A stretch of DNA of 64,000 bases from JAWPMT01 sp965227935 (GTDB lineage: Bacteria; Bacteroidota; Bacteroidia; Cytophagales; Cyclobacteriaceae). The first letter of the stretch is position 1. Every line of letters begins with the position of its first letter. The notes under the pieces were generated by a model. It did no database searches. It worked only from the letters and a program-made list of their open reading frames with translations, and was not told the DNA's origin. Position numbers and translations under genes: made by a program. Positions 34,439 to 42,466 of the stretch are shown piece after piece. The stretch is taken from NCBI GenBank assembly GCA_965227935.1, contig CBDDGS010000055.1, positions 868,001-932,000 of the forward strand. Reading direction: 5' to 3'.

Positions 34439-34594
34439 ATGGAAGCAATAGATCTTGAAAATTGGGAAGAGGCGCCGGTCGATAGTTTCGATCGCAGAAG
34501 TCCGTGGGAGCAGGAAGATTGTGTATTCAAGAAGTGTTGCAAGAAATACAAAAAGAAGGGCAAGAAGCGTTGTAAGAGTTGCCCCAATAGATAA
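34439..34594 (+). CDS. Small Cys/Lys-rich peptide under the palindromic operator
   Basis: A 51-residue peptide, not assigned to any named family. The N-terminal half is acidic (MEAIDLENWEEAPVDSF). The C-terminal half is strongly basic with five cysteines at 28, 33, 34, 45 and 48 in the pattern C-x4-CC-x10-C-x2-C (CVFKKCCKKYKKKGK, then KRCKSCPNR). That arrangement could bind a metal ion or cluster. The ATG follows the operator by 3 bases and the next gene begins about 10 bases after the stop, so it leads a two-gene unit. There is no signal peptide, so the product is probably cytosolic. Position, operator and non-random cysteine spacing argue for a real gene. Confidence 0.65.
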   Translation: MEAIDLENWEEAPVDSFDRRSPWEQEDCVFKKCCKKYKKKGKKRCKSCPNR

Positions 34595-34604
34595 GAACTT
34601 CGAC

Positions 34605-34973
34605 TTGAACGAGACCATCGAGACATCTTTAGACCTTGTGTACAAGACGCGCGAAGGACAGGTACTTCAGTGTGACCGGCGAGGCGTGTTTTATGTGCAT
34701 TTCTATGGTGAGGTCCTGGAGTTGAAACTTTGCGGTCTCTTGACGTTTCGCCGAAAGGTGAATAGGACCGATATCGGATCAATGCTCTCCGCAACGGGCG
34801 CCAATGTTGAACTGATCTACCTTCCACATTGCGATCGGTTATTTGCCTTTTCTGTCCTGGAGATTTCGGCATTGCAAGACTTACTGGACGGAGCGATGGC
34901 GATGCTTCATCTCAACAGCCACATCCACCGGGAGACGGTCCGAAAGCCCGCCTTTCTGGTGCAGGCAGGTTGA
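34605..34973 (+). CDS. Hypothetical protein downstream of the Cys-rich peptide
   Basis: About 122 residues from the TTG at 34605 (NETIETSLDLVYKTREG). The frame remains open upstream to 34455, but that part overlaps the Cys-rich peptide in another frame and is highly basic, so I take it as a shadow. The body reads YKTREGQVLQCDRRGVFYVH, then FGEVLELKLCGLL-type strands and NVELIYLPHCDRLFAFSVLE. This is vaguely like the Bacteroidota family DUF6686, though I am not sure. Cys and His residues in CDRRG, KLCG and HCDR may bind metal. It is probably co-expressed with the peptide under operator site 3. Confidence 0.55.
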   Translation: MNETIETSLDLVYKTREGQVLQCDRRGVFYVHFYGEVLELKLCGLLTFRRKVNRTDIGSMLSATGANVELIYLPHCDRLFAFSVLEISALQDLLDGAMAMLHLNSHIHRETVRKPAFLVQAG

Positions 34974-34980
34974 TCTCTAC

Positions 34981-34997
34981 TTTAGACTGATTTTAAA
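34981..34997. promoter_or_regulatory. Palindromic operator, site 4 (one mismatch), upstream of ferritin
   Basis: TTTAGA-CTGAT-TTTAAA, one base off the pattern, 80 bases upstream of the ferritin ATG. A further half-site TTTAGA is at 35067-35072. I could not place a convincing promoter here, so the direction of control (repression or iron-dependent activation) is open. Confidence 0.55.
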
Positions 34998-35077
34998 TTA
35001 GGCCGATATACTGGTTGCTGGCAATCATTTGCCGCCCGACCGGTGTTAATTTTACTGTCCATAACTTTTAGACTTCT

Positions 35078-35617
35078 ATGAAAGATTTACTCCGCAGAGA
35101 ATGTCCCCTAAAGGAAGAGGTTATCGACGTTCTCAATAAACAAGTACAAATGGAGGCCCATTCCTCCGCAGCCTACCTGGCCATGGCTGGATGGTGCGAT
35201 GTCAATGGTTATGACAACTGCGCCGAGTTTTTCTTCCGCCAGTCGGACGAAGAAAAGAAGCATCAAATGAAACTCTTTCGCTACCTGGTCAATATGGAGG
35301 CGACGGCGATTTCCCCTCGAGTGGAGGAGCCTAACCACGAGTTTCCCAACCTTAGGAGCATATTCGAGGCCGCGCTTGATATGGAGATCAGTGTCACAGA
35401 ATCGATCCATGATGTGGTTAGATCCTGTAGGAAGCACGACGACATCGCGACTGAGGAATTCATGCGATGGTTCGTGCAGGAGCAGATCGAAGAGGAGTTC
35501 GTCGCAAGACGCACGCTCGAACTGTTCGACGTCATCGGAGAGGATAAATTGGCCCTTGCGATGATCGAGGATCGCGTACTGTCAGTCGAATACGACGACG
35601 GCACGGGCGAAGGGTGA
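35078..35617 (+). CDS. Bacterial non-heme ferritin
   Basis: Cytosolic iron-storage protein, 179 residues, expected to form 24-mer cages that oxidise and store iron. Ferroxidase-centre residues are visible: Glu in QVQMEAHSSAAYLAM, the Glu/His set in RQSDEEKKHQMKLF, and the downstream Glu and Gln residues (DMEISVTESIHDVV, WFVQEQIEEEF). No heme-binding Met of the bacterioferritin type is evident. A degenerate member of the palindromic operator lies upstream and a perfect terminator hairpin downstream, so it forms a monocistronic unit within the metal-responsive island. Confidence 0.92.
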   Translation: MKDLLRRECPLKEEVIDVLNKQVQMEAHSSAAYLAMAGWCDVNGYDNCAEFFFRQSDEEKKHQMKLFRYLVNMEATAISPRVEEPNHEFPNLRSIFEAALDMEISVTESIHDVVRSCRKHDDIATEEFMRWFVQEQIEEEFVARRTLELFDVIGEDKLALAMIEDRVLSVEYDDGTGEG

Positions 35618-35642
35618 GTCGATTCACATATCAGAAATCAGG

Positions 35643-35672
35643 AAGGCATTTAGTTACTAAATGCCTTTTTTT
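35643..35672 (+). terminator. Intrinsic terminator of the ferritin gene
   Basis: A perfect 11-bp stem (AAGGCATTTAG with CTAAATGCCTT) with a 3-base TTA loop, continuing into a run of seven Ts. It insulates ferritin from the TonB receptor gene. Confidence 0.88.
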
Positions 35673-35754
35673 ATTGGGCTTTTTTCCAACTTTTCACTAC
35701 TTCTAGGGAGGTCTCACCACAATTAGTGAACGCAGAATTGACTATCGATGGTGA

Positions 35755-35785
35755 TTGACCCTCAATGGTGCTGAGGGCATCTTTG
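35755..35785 (+). promoter_or_regulatory. Promoter of the TonB-dependent receptor
   Basis: TTG at 35755-35757, a 20-base spacer and CATCTTTG at 35778-35785 (one mismatch to TAnnTTTG). An operator starts 8 bases downstream. Confidence 0.55.
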
Positions 35786-35793
35786 CCCCATTA

Positions 35794-35810
35794 TTTAGAA
35801 TCATTCTAAT
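35794..35810. promoter_or_regulatory. Palindromic operator, site 5
   Basis: TTTAGA-ATCAT-TCTAAT, one base off the pattern, overlapping the expected transcription start of the TonB-dependent receptor gene and ending 7 bases before its ATG. Confidence 0.65.
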
Positions 35811-35817
35811 CTGCACC

Positions 35818-38238
35818 ATGAGAGTTATCTGCTTACTACTAGGACTTAGCTTCAGCCTGAACCTGACCGCTCAAGAGCGTACGATTGAAGGCATCGTCAC
35901 TGAGATGGACGGGGCAAAGGCCATTCCCAACGCTTACATCTTTGCGAAGGGTACTGAGTTTGGTACGCGCACCGATGGACAAGGCAGATTCGTCCTTGTG
36001 GATGTTCCTGGGGAAATCACGCACCTCACGGTGCAGTCCTACGGATACAATACCAAAGACGTGCTCGTCTCCGATGATCAGGAGCAAGCCATTTCGCTGG
36101 AAGAGAATGTACTCAACCTGCCTCAGCTGGTTGTGGAATCACAGAGTCTGGCGCTCGGCCACGTGGGCATGCGAGAAATTCCGGGCTCGGTCCACTATAT
36201 CTCCGCGGCAGAGCTCAATAACTTCAATTTCACCAATGTAAATGATGTCCTGAAAATGGTGCCGGGCGTGAACATTCAGGAGGAGGATGGCTATGGCCTA
36301 AGACCCAACATTGGTCTGCGCGGAACCAGTCTGGAGCGAAGTGCGCGAATCACCATCATGGAAGATGGTATTCTCGCAGCACCTGCACCCTATTCTTCTC
36401 CGTCGGCTTACTATTTTCCTACTATTGGGCGAATGAACAGTGTGGAAGTGCTCAAAGGAGCTAGTCAGATACGTTTTGGACCATTTACTACCGGAGGTGC
36501 TATCAACTTCCAGTCCACCCCTATTCCGTCAGCTTTTTCGTCGAAGATGCAGCTGTCTGCAGGAAGTTTTGGATTCAGGAGCCTGCATGCTCATGTCGGG
36601 ACCAGCGGAAGGAATGTGGGTTTTGTCGCGGAAACCTTCCAATATGGTGCCGATGGCTTCAAGACGCTGCCCAATGACGGCGACACGGGATTCGACAAAG
36701 AAGACTACCAGGTAAAGGTTCGGGTGAATACTAATCCCGACGCCAAAATCTATCAGTCATTGAGTATGATGCTGGGACAGACAAAAGAAACATCCAATGA
36801 GACTTACCTTGGCCTGGCTCAACAGGACTTTGATCGAGATCCCTATCAACGCTACGCGTCCTCCCAAGTCGATAAAATGAGCGCCGAACAAACTCGGGTA
36901 TCCATGCAACATTACCTCGAGTTGCCTGGCTGGTTCAATGTGGTGACCACCGCATACAGGAACGATTTCTCTAGAAACTGGTACAAGCTACAATCAATCG
37001 TTGACGGTCCCTCGATTGGTAGCGTCCTGGACAATCCAATAGCGTACTCTCGAGAATATGATTTGCTCAGAGGAATCGGGGACTCGGACACTGCGAGTTT
37101 CAATGTCCGTGCCAACAATCGTGAGTATTACTCGCAGGGCGTTCAAACCGTTTTCGATATCGAGTTTGGCGATGGAGCGGTATCTCATGATCTGCACATC
37201 AGTGGCCGGTTCCATCAGGACCAGGAAGATCGCTTTCAGTGGGAAGACGGTTACGCAATGAACAATGGCGTAATGAAGCTGGTTGACCCCGGAACGCCGG
37301 GGACTCAGGCCAATCGCATTGAAACTGCCGATGCCTTTGCAGCTTACGCCTTTTATAAACTGTCCTTTGGCGATTGGAATGTCACACCCGGCGTACGTTA
37401 TGAGCATGTACGCGTATCACGGGAAGACTATGGTCGAGAAGACATCGAACGCTCGGGCAGAGATCTATCCACGCGCCAAAACACGTTTGACGCCTGGTTG
37501 CCAGGCTTGGGGGTCAATTACGAGCTGTCCGCCCAGGTCAATGTCTTCGGAGGTGTCCATAGGGGCTTTGCACCGACAGGCAGCTCCCCAGACACAGATC
37601 CGGAATCAAGCACAAACTATGAGATCGGCATTCGGAAGTACGAAGGCTTTATGACAGGCTCGGTGACATTTTTTGCCAATGACTATGACAACTTGCTGGG
37701 TCGTGATATTGCAGCAGCTGGTGGCATTGGCTCAGGGGACGCCTTCAATGCCGGGGAGGCTCTGACGCAAGGCATTGAAAGTGAACTACAGCTGAACTTT
37801 GCACATGTCGAGCTGGGTCTCGCTACGCCATTGACGCTCTCCTACACGTTCACCGACTCTCATTTCTCCGACGATTTCGAGTCGGACTTTGATCAGTGGG
37901 GCTCCGTACAGAGTGGCGATGAACTCCCCTATATCGCCCGGCACCAATTCCAGGCGCGATGGGGTGTGCAGAATAGACAATTTGGCGTCTTTGCCAACTT
38001 CAAGTATCAAAGTGACGTGCGTATTGCACCGGGCTCCGGAGAGATTCCTGAAAATGAACTTATTCCCGCCTTTAGTACTGTGGACCTTTCGGCGAACTAT
38101 TACTTCAGCAAGGTCTTCACAGTCAATTTTTCTCTGATGAATGCATTTGATAATCAGTTTGCAGTAGCGGCCAGGCCACTGGGCCTTCGTCCTGGGATGC
38201 CCCGAAACTTCAATCTTGGTATCAAGGCGAGCTTCTGA
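35818..38238 (+). CDS. TonB-dependent outer-membrane receptor (FecA-like)
   Basis: An 806-residue outer-membrane transporter, probably for an iron complex. The ATG at 35818 gives the signal peptide MRVICLLLGLSFSLNLTAQ. A CarboxypepD_reg-like domain (residues about 22-110) is typical of Bacteroidota receptors. The plug follows (NVNDVLKMVPGVNIQEEDGY, RPNIGLRGTSLERSARI, GPFTTGGAINFQSTP). The long beta-barrel ends in NFNLGIKASF with a terminal Phe. Similarity of the plug to Fe(III)-dicitrate receptors and the adjacent ferritin support an iron substrate, though this is inference. Operator site 5 overlaps its start of transcription, consistent with repression when metal is plentiful. Confidence 0.88.
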   Translation: MRVICLLLGLSFSLNLTAQERTIEGIVTEMDGAKAIPNAYIFAKGTEFGTRTDGQGRFVLVDVPGEITHLTVQSYGYNTKDVLVSDDQEQAISLEENVLNLPQLVVESQSLALGHVGMREIPGSVHYISAAELNNFNFTNVNDVLKMVPGVNIQEEDGYGLRPNIGLRGTSLERSARITIMEDGILAAPAPYSSPSAYYFPTIGRMNSVEVLKGASQIRFGPFTTGGAINFQSTPIPSAFSSKMQLSAGSFGFRSLHAHVGTSGRNVGFVAETFQYGADGFKTLPNDGDTGFDKEDYQVKVRVNTNPDAKIYQSLSMMLGQTKETSNETYLGLAQQDFDRDPYQRYASSQVDKMSAEQTRVSMQHYLELPGWFNVVTTAYRNDFSRNWYKLQSIVDGPSIGSVLDNPIAYSREYDLLRGIGDSDTASFNVRANNREYYSQGVQTVFDIEFGDGAVSHDLHISGRFHQDQEDRFQWEDGYAMNNGVMKLVDPGTPGTQANRIETADAFAAYAFYKLSFGDWNVTPGVRYEHVRVSREDYGREDIERSGRDLSTRQNTFDAWLPGLGVNYELSAQVNVFGGVHRGFAPTGSSPDTDPESSTNYEIGIRKYEGFMTGSVTFFANDYDNLLGRDIAAAGGIGSGDAFNAGEALTQGIESELQLNFAHVELGLATPLTLSYTFTDSHFSDDFESDFDQWGSVQSGDELPYIARHQFQARWGVQNRQFGVFANFKYQSDVRIAPGSGEIPENELIPAFSTVDLSANYYFSKVFTVNFSLMNAFDNQFAVAARPLGLRPGMPRNFNLGIKASF

Positions 38239-38396
38239 GCAGACTGGCCCTACTAATGGAGGCGATGAGCGCCGAAGCTGATTTTATGGCTATGGTGCTT
38301 TTCGTTATTTAAAGGCCCTGTACCTTTCACATCTACCGCGAAATACTTTTTCTTGCGGTCAACAATCGCTTTCCTCTACCGTTTAGGAGTAGCAGA

Positions 38397-39383
38397 TTGA
38401 ATCGAAGCATGCACTCCATCGAAGAACTACTTCAGAAACTCAACGACCGGATATCCCAACTCGAGTTTGGGACAAATCCCCACAACCTATACGAACCCAT
38501 CCGCTACATCATGTCCCTTGGGGGCAAGCGGCTAAGGCCACTACTTGTGCTCCTCAGCCATCAGCTGCGTGGTGAGAAAGTCGACGACATCCTGGATGTT
38601 GCACTCGCGGTGGAGGTGTTTCACAATTTCACCTTGATGCACGACGACATCATGGATGAAGCCCCTCTTCGACGGGGTCAGCCCACCGTCCACGAAAAGT
38701 GGGACAAAACCGTGGCGATTTTGTCTGGAGACACGATGTTGGTAAAGGCCTACGACTTGCTTTTGACCAGCCCGCCAGCGTCCTTGCCACAAGTCATAGC
38801 GGCGTTCAATAAAACAGCTGTGGAAGTCTGTGAAGGTCAGCAGATCGATATGAACTTCGAAAGCGAGCAGTCGGTGGAGGAGGCCGACTATATCGAAATG
38901 ATCAGGCTGAAGACCGCGGTGCTCCTGGGCTACAGTATGCAACTGGGTGGCATCCTGTCAGGTAGTGATGAAGCCACGCAACAGCAACTCTATCGTATCG
39001 GCGAACAAATGGGAGTGGGTTTTCAGCTAATGGACGACTACCTCGATGTTTATGCGGACCAACAGAAATTTGGCAAACAGGTCGGTGGCGATATCATCGC
39101 CAACAAAAAGACCTATCTCCTGATCACCGCGTTGGAGATGGCGCCAGACCATCACAAACAGGAACTTGAAAGGTGGCTTGATTTGCGGGAATTCGATCCT
39201 TCTGAGAAGGTCGCTGCTGTAACAAAGATCTACGATGAGATCGGTATCCCCAACATGGTGAAGATGAAGATGAACTACTACTTTGATCAAGCGTTTGCTG
39301 GCCTTGAATCTGTTGATGGGTCAGATGTCGCGAAGGAGAGCCTCAGAAGTTTTGCCAATCAATTGATGAAGAGGGACAAGTAG
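38397..39383 (+). CDS. Polyprenyl synthetase family protein
   Basis: Trans-prenyltransferase that elongates isoprenoid diphosphates, probably for quinone side chains, 328 residues. Both Asp-rich motifs are present: LMHDDIMDEAPLRRGQPTVH and QLMDDYLDVYAD, together with SLGGKRLRPLLVLL. The TTG at 38397 or the ATG four codons later (38409) may be the start. The upstream 158 bases after the TonB receptor hold no clear promoter. The length fits octaprenyl/solanesyl-type synthases, but chain length cannot be read reliably. Confidence 0.9.
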   Translation: MNRSMHSIEELLQKLNDRISQLEFGTNPHNLYEPIRYIMSLGGKRLRPLLVLLSHQLRGEKVDDILDVALAVEVFHNFTLMHDDIMDEAPLRRGQPTVHEKWDKTVAILSGDTMLVKAYDLLLTSPPASLPQVIAAFNKTAVEVCEGQQIDMNFESEQSVEEADYIEMIRLKTAVLLGYSMQLGGILSGSDEATQQQLYRIGEQMGVGFQLMDDYLDVYADQQKFGKQVGGDIIANKKTYLLITALEMAPDHHKQELERWLDLREFDPSEKVAAVTKIYDEIGIPNMVKMKMNYYFDQAFAGLESVDGSDVAKESLRSFANQLMKRDK

Positions 39384-39433
39384 CCATCTCTTTTAGCGTT
39401 GTAATCGTAATTCACGGGTTGCTATCACCCTAT

Positions 39434-39441
39434 TATTTTTG
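39434..39441 (+). promoter_or_regulatory. Predicted -7 element giving a near-leaderless rhomboid mRNA
   Basis: TATTTTTG, an exact match to TAnnTTTG, 6 bases before the ATG at 39448. The expected transcription start falls at or next to the start codon. Confidence 0.5.
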
Positions 39442-39447
39442 CCTGAT

Positions 39448-40062
39448 ATGTCATTAACCTTATTCATTCTCCTGATAACTATCGGCGTTACATTCGGGGC
39501 ACTCAGTAATGAGCGGCTATTTGTCAAGCTCTTGATGAACCCCTATCAGACGGTACATCAAAAGCAATATTGGCGTCTCATCACATCTGGCTTCGTGCAC
39601 AATGGATATGCCCACCTTGGGGTCAATATGTTTACGTTCTTCTTTTTTGGTGGGATTGTGGAAGAGACCTTTCTGCTGGAGTCCCGGCAAGGCTCAACGG
39701 TTTTTGTCCTCTTTTATCTCTCTGCCATTGTGCTCTCGGATTTACCGGTGGTCTGGAGAAACCGCGACAATCCCTCCTACAATAGCCTCGGTGCCTCGGG
39801 TGCTGTTTCCGCGATTGTCTTTGCAAGTATTCTGTATTACCCTACCAACTACATCTACATCATGGGCATTCTGCCCCTCCCGGGATTTCTTTTGGGAATA
39901 CTATACATCGGGTACTCCTATTCGCAGTCGCGAAATGCCGACGACAATATCAATCACGAGGCACACTTGTACGGAGCGATTTACGGCCTGATCTTCGCAC
40001 TGGCGATCAGCCCAAATGCTGGAGCGGACTTTTTCAAGCAGATCGTCAATTTCAGTTTCTGA
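39448..40062 (+). CDS. Rhomboid-family intramembrane serine protease
   Basis: A 204-residue polytopic protein with about six helices. The catalytic Ser is in NSLGASGAVSAIVF (GASGA motif) and the catalytic His in NHEAHLYGAIYGLIF. N-terminal HxxxN-type residues occur in FVHNGYAHLGVNMFTFFFFG, as expected of rhomboids. It would cleave membrane proteins within the bilayer. I use the ATG at 39448 (MSLTLFILLI), three codons inside the longest frame. The stop lies one base before the cytidine deaminase ATG, so the two are coupled. Confidence 0.9.
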   Translation: MSLTLFILLITIGVTFGALSNERLFVKLLMNPYQTVHQKQYWRLITSGFVHNGYAHLGVNMFTFFFFGGIVEETFLLESRQGSTVFVLFYLSAIVLSDLPVVWRNRDNPSYNSLGASGAVSAIVFASILYYPTNYIYIMGILPLPGFLLGILYIGYSYSQSRNADDNINHEAHLYGAIYGLIFALAISPNAGADFFKQIVNFSF

Positions 40063-40063
40063 T

Positions 40064-40534
40064 ATGGAGATCACCATTCCATATAGACGTATATCGATCG
40101 ATGATTTTGGTGACAAAGAACGTCGACTTCACGCCTCCGCACTGGAAGCGATGAGTCATTCGCACTCACCTTATTCCAACTTTGCCGTGGCCTGCTCCAT
40201 ACTGTTTTCGGAGGGTCAGCTCGTCACCGGCAACAATCAGGAGAACGCCGCCTATCCCTCCGGACTTTGTGCTGAGCGGGTCGCCCTATTTAAAGGTAAA
40301 TCTGAAGGTTTTGCCAGTATTGACATGATTTTGGTGATGGCCAGAAACGAAAACGGAATACTGTGCGAGAGTTTTCCATGCGGGGGTTGCCGTCAGGTGC
40401 TCATGGAATACGCCACACAGCAGGAAAACACCATCGGAATCCTGATGCAAGTGGACGAGAAATCCTTCATCAGGTTGGAGGACGCCAGGGAGCTCCTACC
40501 GTTCGGTTTCACAAAAAGCGTTTTTAATCGCTGA
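40064..40534 (+). CDS. cdd: Cytidine deaminase
   Basis: Zinc enzyme of pyrimidine salvage, converting cytidine or deoxycytidine to uridine forms, 156 residues. The zinc/catalytic motifs are NAAYPSGLCAERVALFK (CAE) and ESFPCGGCRQVLMEY (PCxxC). The ATG at 40064 is the only sensible start; the open frame further upstream is the rhomboid gene in another phase. It ends before a 255-base gap that contains a small transcription unit and the glnS promoter. Confidence 0.92.
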   Translation: MEITIPYRRISIDDFGDKERRLHASALEAMSHSHSPYSNFAVACSILFSEGQLVTGNNQENAAYPSGLCAERVALFKGKSEGFASIDMILVMARNENGILCESFPCGGCRQVLMEYATQQENTIGILMQVDEKSFIRLEDARELLPFGFTKSVFNR

Positions 40535-40579
40535 TTTCTGTCATTCGTCGATAATTCACCTCCACTCATCGATAAATAA

Positions 40580-40610
40580 TTGACATGAGCCTTAGTTATT
40601 TACATCTTTG
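40580..40610 (+). promoter_or_regulatory. Promoter of a free-standing small transcription unit
   Basis: TTG at 40580-40582, a 20-base spacer and CATCTTTG at 40603-40610, the same box and spacing as the TonB-receptor promoter. It is followed within about 130 bases by a strong terminator. Confidence 0.5.
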
Positions 40611-40615
40611 ATCAA

Positions 40616-40739
40616 GTCTTTTGGATGAAGGCATTCACCAAGAGATGAATACGACAAGCATAAAGACATTTAAGGTAAACATTGGTTCAGTGATGTTTTA
40701 GGTTGATAGGGTCAGCAAGAAGTGCTGGCCCTTTTTTTT
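40616..40739 (+). ncRNA. Candidate small RNA or mini-ORF transcript
   Basis: About 124 bases between a predicted promoter and a terminator, not overlapping any gene. It may be a regulatory RNA or a short mRNA: it contains two mini-ORFs overlapping by ATGA, a 7-codon one (MKAFTKR, 40625-40648) and an 18-codon one (MNTTSIKTFKVNIGSVMF, 40645-40701). The second has no obvious family. The direct repeats tcgataa at the upstream edge may be regulatory. No known RNA family was recognised. Confidence 0.45.
40709..40739 (+). terminator. Intrinsic terminator upstream of glnS
   Basis: A 9-bp stem (GGGTCAGCA with TGCTGGCCC, one T-G pair) with a 5-base loop and eight Ts. It lies 174 bases after cdd and so more likely ends the small transcript than the cdd mRNA. 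Confidence 0.8.
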
Positions 40740-40754
40740 GGCCCCTCTCATAAT

Positions 40755-40762
40755 TAATTTTG
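40755..40762 (+). promoter_or_regulatory. Predicted -7 promoter element for glnS
   Basis: TAATTTTG, an exact TAnnTTTG match, 27 bases before the glnS ATG and just after the terminator. Confidence 0.5.
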
Positions 40763-40789
40763 CCGACTTAAATTTCAGATCTATCCCTT

Positions 40790-42466
40790 ATGGAAATCGA
40801 GAAAAAGGAGTCGCTCAACTTCATTGAACAAAAGATCGAGAACGATCTGCAGTCGGGAAAACACGACGCCATTCAGACCCGATTTCCCCCAGAGCCCAAC
40901 GGTTATTTGCACATCGGCCATGCCAAGTCCATTATCCTGAACTTTGGCCTCGCCGAGCGCTACAAGGGAAAGTGCAACTTGCGATTTGACGATACCAATC
41001 CAGAGAAGGAAGACACCGAGTACGTGGAGGCCATCAAGGCCGACATCAAGTGGTTGGGCTACGAATGGGACGAGGAGCTCTATGCCTCGGACTATTTCCA
41101 TGACCTCTATGACATGGCCGTCAAGCTCATCAACCAGGGTGATGCCTATGTGGACGAATTGTCCCAGGAAGAGTTCAACGCCATCAAGGGAACTCCAACC
41201 GAGCCGGGAAAAATGAGCCCATTCAGAGATCGCCCAGCAGAGGAAAGCCTTGCAAGGCTTGAAGAGATGAAAGCAGGGGAGCACCCAAATGGTGCCATGG
41301 TGCTCCGGGCGAAGATCGATATGGCTTCACCCAATATGCATATGCGAGATCCCATTCTCTACAGGATCAAGCACATGCCTCATCACCGGACTGGGGATGA
41401 GTGGGTGATTTACCCTACTTACGATTTCGCACATGGGCAGTCCGACAGCATCGAGCATGTCACCCACTCGCTGTGCACGCTCGAGTTTGAAGAGCACAGG
41501 CCACTCTACAATTGGCTGATCGAGAGGCTTGGAATATTCCCAAGTGAGCAGACCGAGTTTGCCCGCCTTCGACCGAGTTATACGATCGTGAGTAAGCGAT
41601 ACCTGCGGGAGCTCGTGGAGAACGGCACGGTAGCTGGTTGGGACGATCCGCGGATGCCTACTATCTCCGGTATTCGGAGGAGGGGCTTCACGCCGGATGC
41701 TTTGAAAAACTTCATTCGCAAGGTGGGTGTGGCGCGTAGAGACGGCCTCAACGACATTGCCTTGTTGGAGCATGCCGTCAGAGAGGATCTCAATAAGAAA
41801 GCCAATCGCATATTTGGTATCCTCGATCCTGTAAAATTGGTCATTACCAATTGGGAGGAGGGCAAAGTAGAGCAGATGACTGGTGTCAATAATCCAGAAG
41901 ATGAATCTGCAGGAACCCGCGAGATGCCTTTTACGAGGGAACTCTACATCGATCGGGCGGACTTCATGGAAAACCCACCTAGCCCGCGCAAGTGGTTTCG
42001 GCTAGGACCAGATCGGGAGGTCCGATTGAAGTCTGGCTACATCATCCAGTGCACGGGTTTCAAGAAGAATGACCAGGGCGAAATAGAGGAGATCTATGCG
42101 GAGTATGATCCCGCGACCCGAAGTGGTCAGGATACAAGTGGCAAGAAGGTGAAAGGAACGCTAGGCTGGGTATCGGCCACTTATGGCATCAATGCCGAGA
42201 TCAGACTGTATGATCGCCTCTTCATGACTGAAAATCTCAACGATATTGATGACGATTTCAAGAATCATCTCAATCCCGACTCCCTTGAAGTCAACACACG
42301 CGCAGTATTAGAGCCGTCTGTTGGCAATGCCAATGTGGGGGATATCTATCAGTTCGAACGCATCGGCTACTTCCGGGTGGATGAAGACAGTCAGCCGGAT
42401 CAATTGGTATTTAACCGGACGGTAGGACTGCGAGACAACTGGGCGAAGAAGGCCGGGCAGTCTTAA
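40790..42466 (+). CDS. glnS: Glutaminyl-tRNA synthetase
   Basis: Class I aminoacyl-tRNA synthetase charging tRNA-Gln, 558 residues, typical length for the bacterial enzyme. The HIGH motif is in TRFPPEPNGYLHIGHAKS and the KMSKS equivalent is IVSKRYLRELV. GlnRS-specific stretches include WVIYPTYDFAHGQSDSIE, HRPLYNWLIERLGI and WDDPRMPTISGIRRRG. Its presence implies direct glutaminylation rather than the GatCAB route. It starts at the ATG at 40790 and its last 4 bases overlap the convergent small gene. Confidence 0.96.
   Translation: MEIEKKESLNFIEQKIENDLQSGKHDAIQTRFPPEPNGYLHIGHAKSIILNFGLAERYKGKCNLRFDDTNPEKEDTEYVEAIKADIKWLGYEWDEELYASDYFHDLYDMAVKLINQGDAYVDELSQEEFNAIKGTPTEPGKMSPFRDRPAEESLARLEEMKAGEHPNGAMVLRAKIDMASPNMHMRDPILYRIKHMPHHRTGDEWVIYPTYDFAHGQSDSIEHVTHSLCTLEFEEHRPLYNWLIERLGIFPSEQTEFARLRPSYTIVSKRYLRELVENGTVAGWDDPRMPTISGIRRRGFTPDALKNFIRKVGVARRDGLNDIALLEHAVREDLNKKANRIFGILDPVKLVITNWEEGKVEQMTGVNNPEDESAGTREMPFTRELYIDRADFMENPPSPRKWFRLGPDREVRLKSGYIIQCTGFKKNDQGEIEEIYAEYDPATRSGQDTSGKKVKGTLGWVSATYGINAEIRLYDRLFMTENLNDIDDDFKNHLNPDSLEVNTRAVLEPSVGNANVGDIYQFERIGYFRVDEDSQPDQLVFNRTVGLRDNWAKKAGQS

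Noticed and set aside
34455..34604. N-terminal extension of the hypothetical protein, rich in Arg and Lys
   Set aside because: It overlaps the Cys-rich peptide in another frame, has no domain-like composition, and the operator is positioned for the peptide ATG at 34439.
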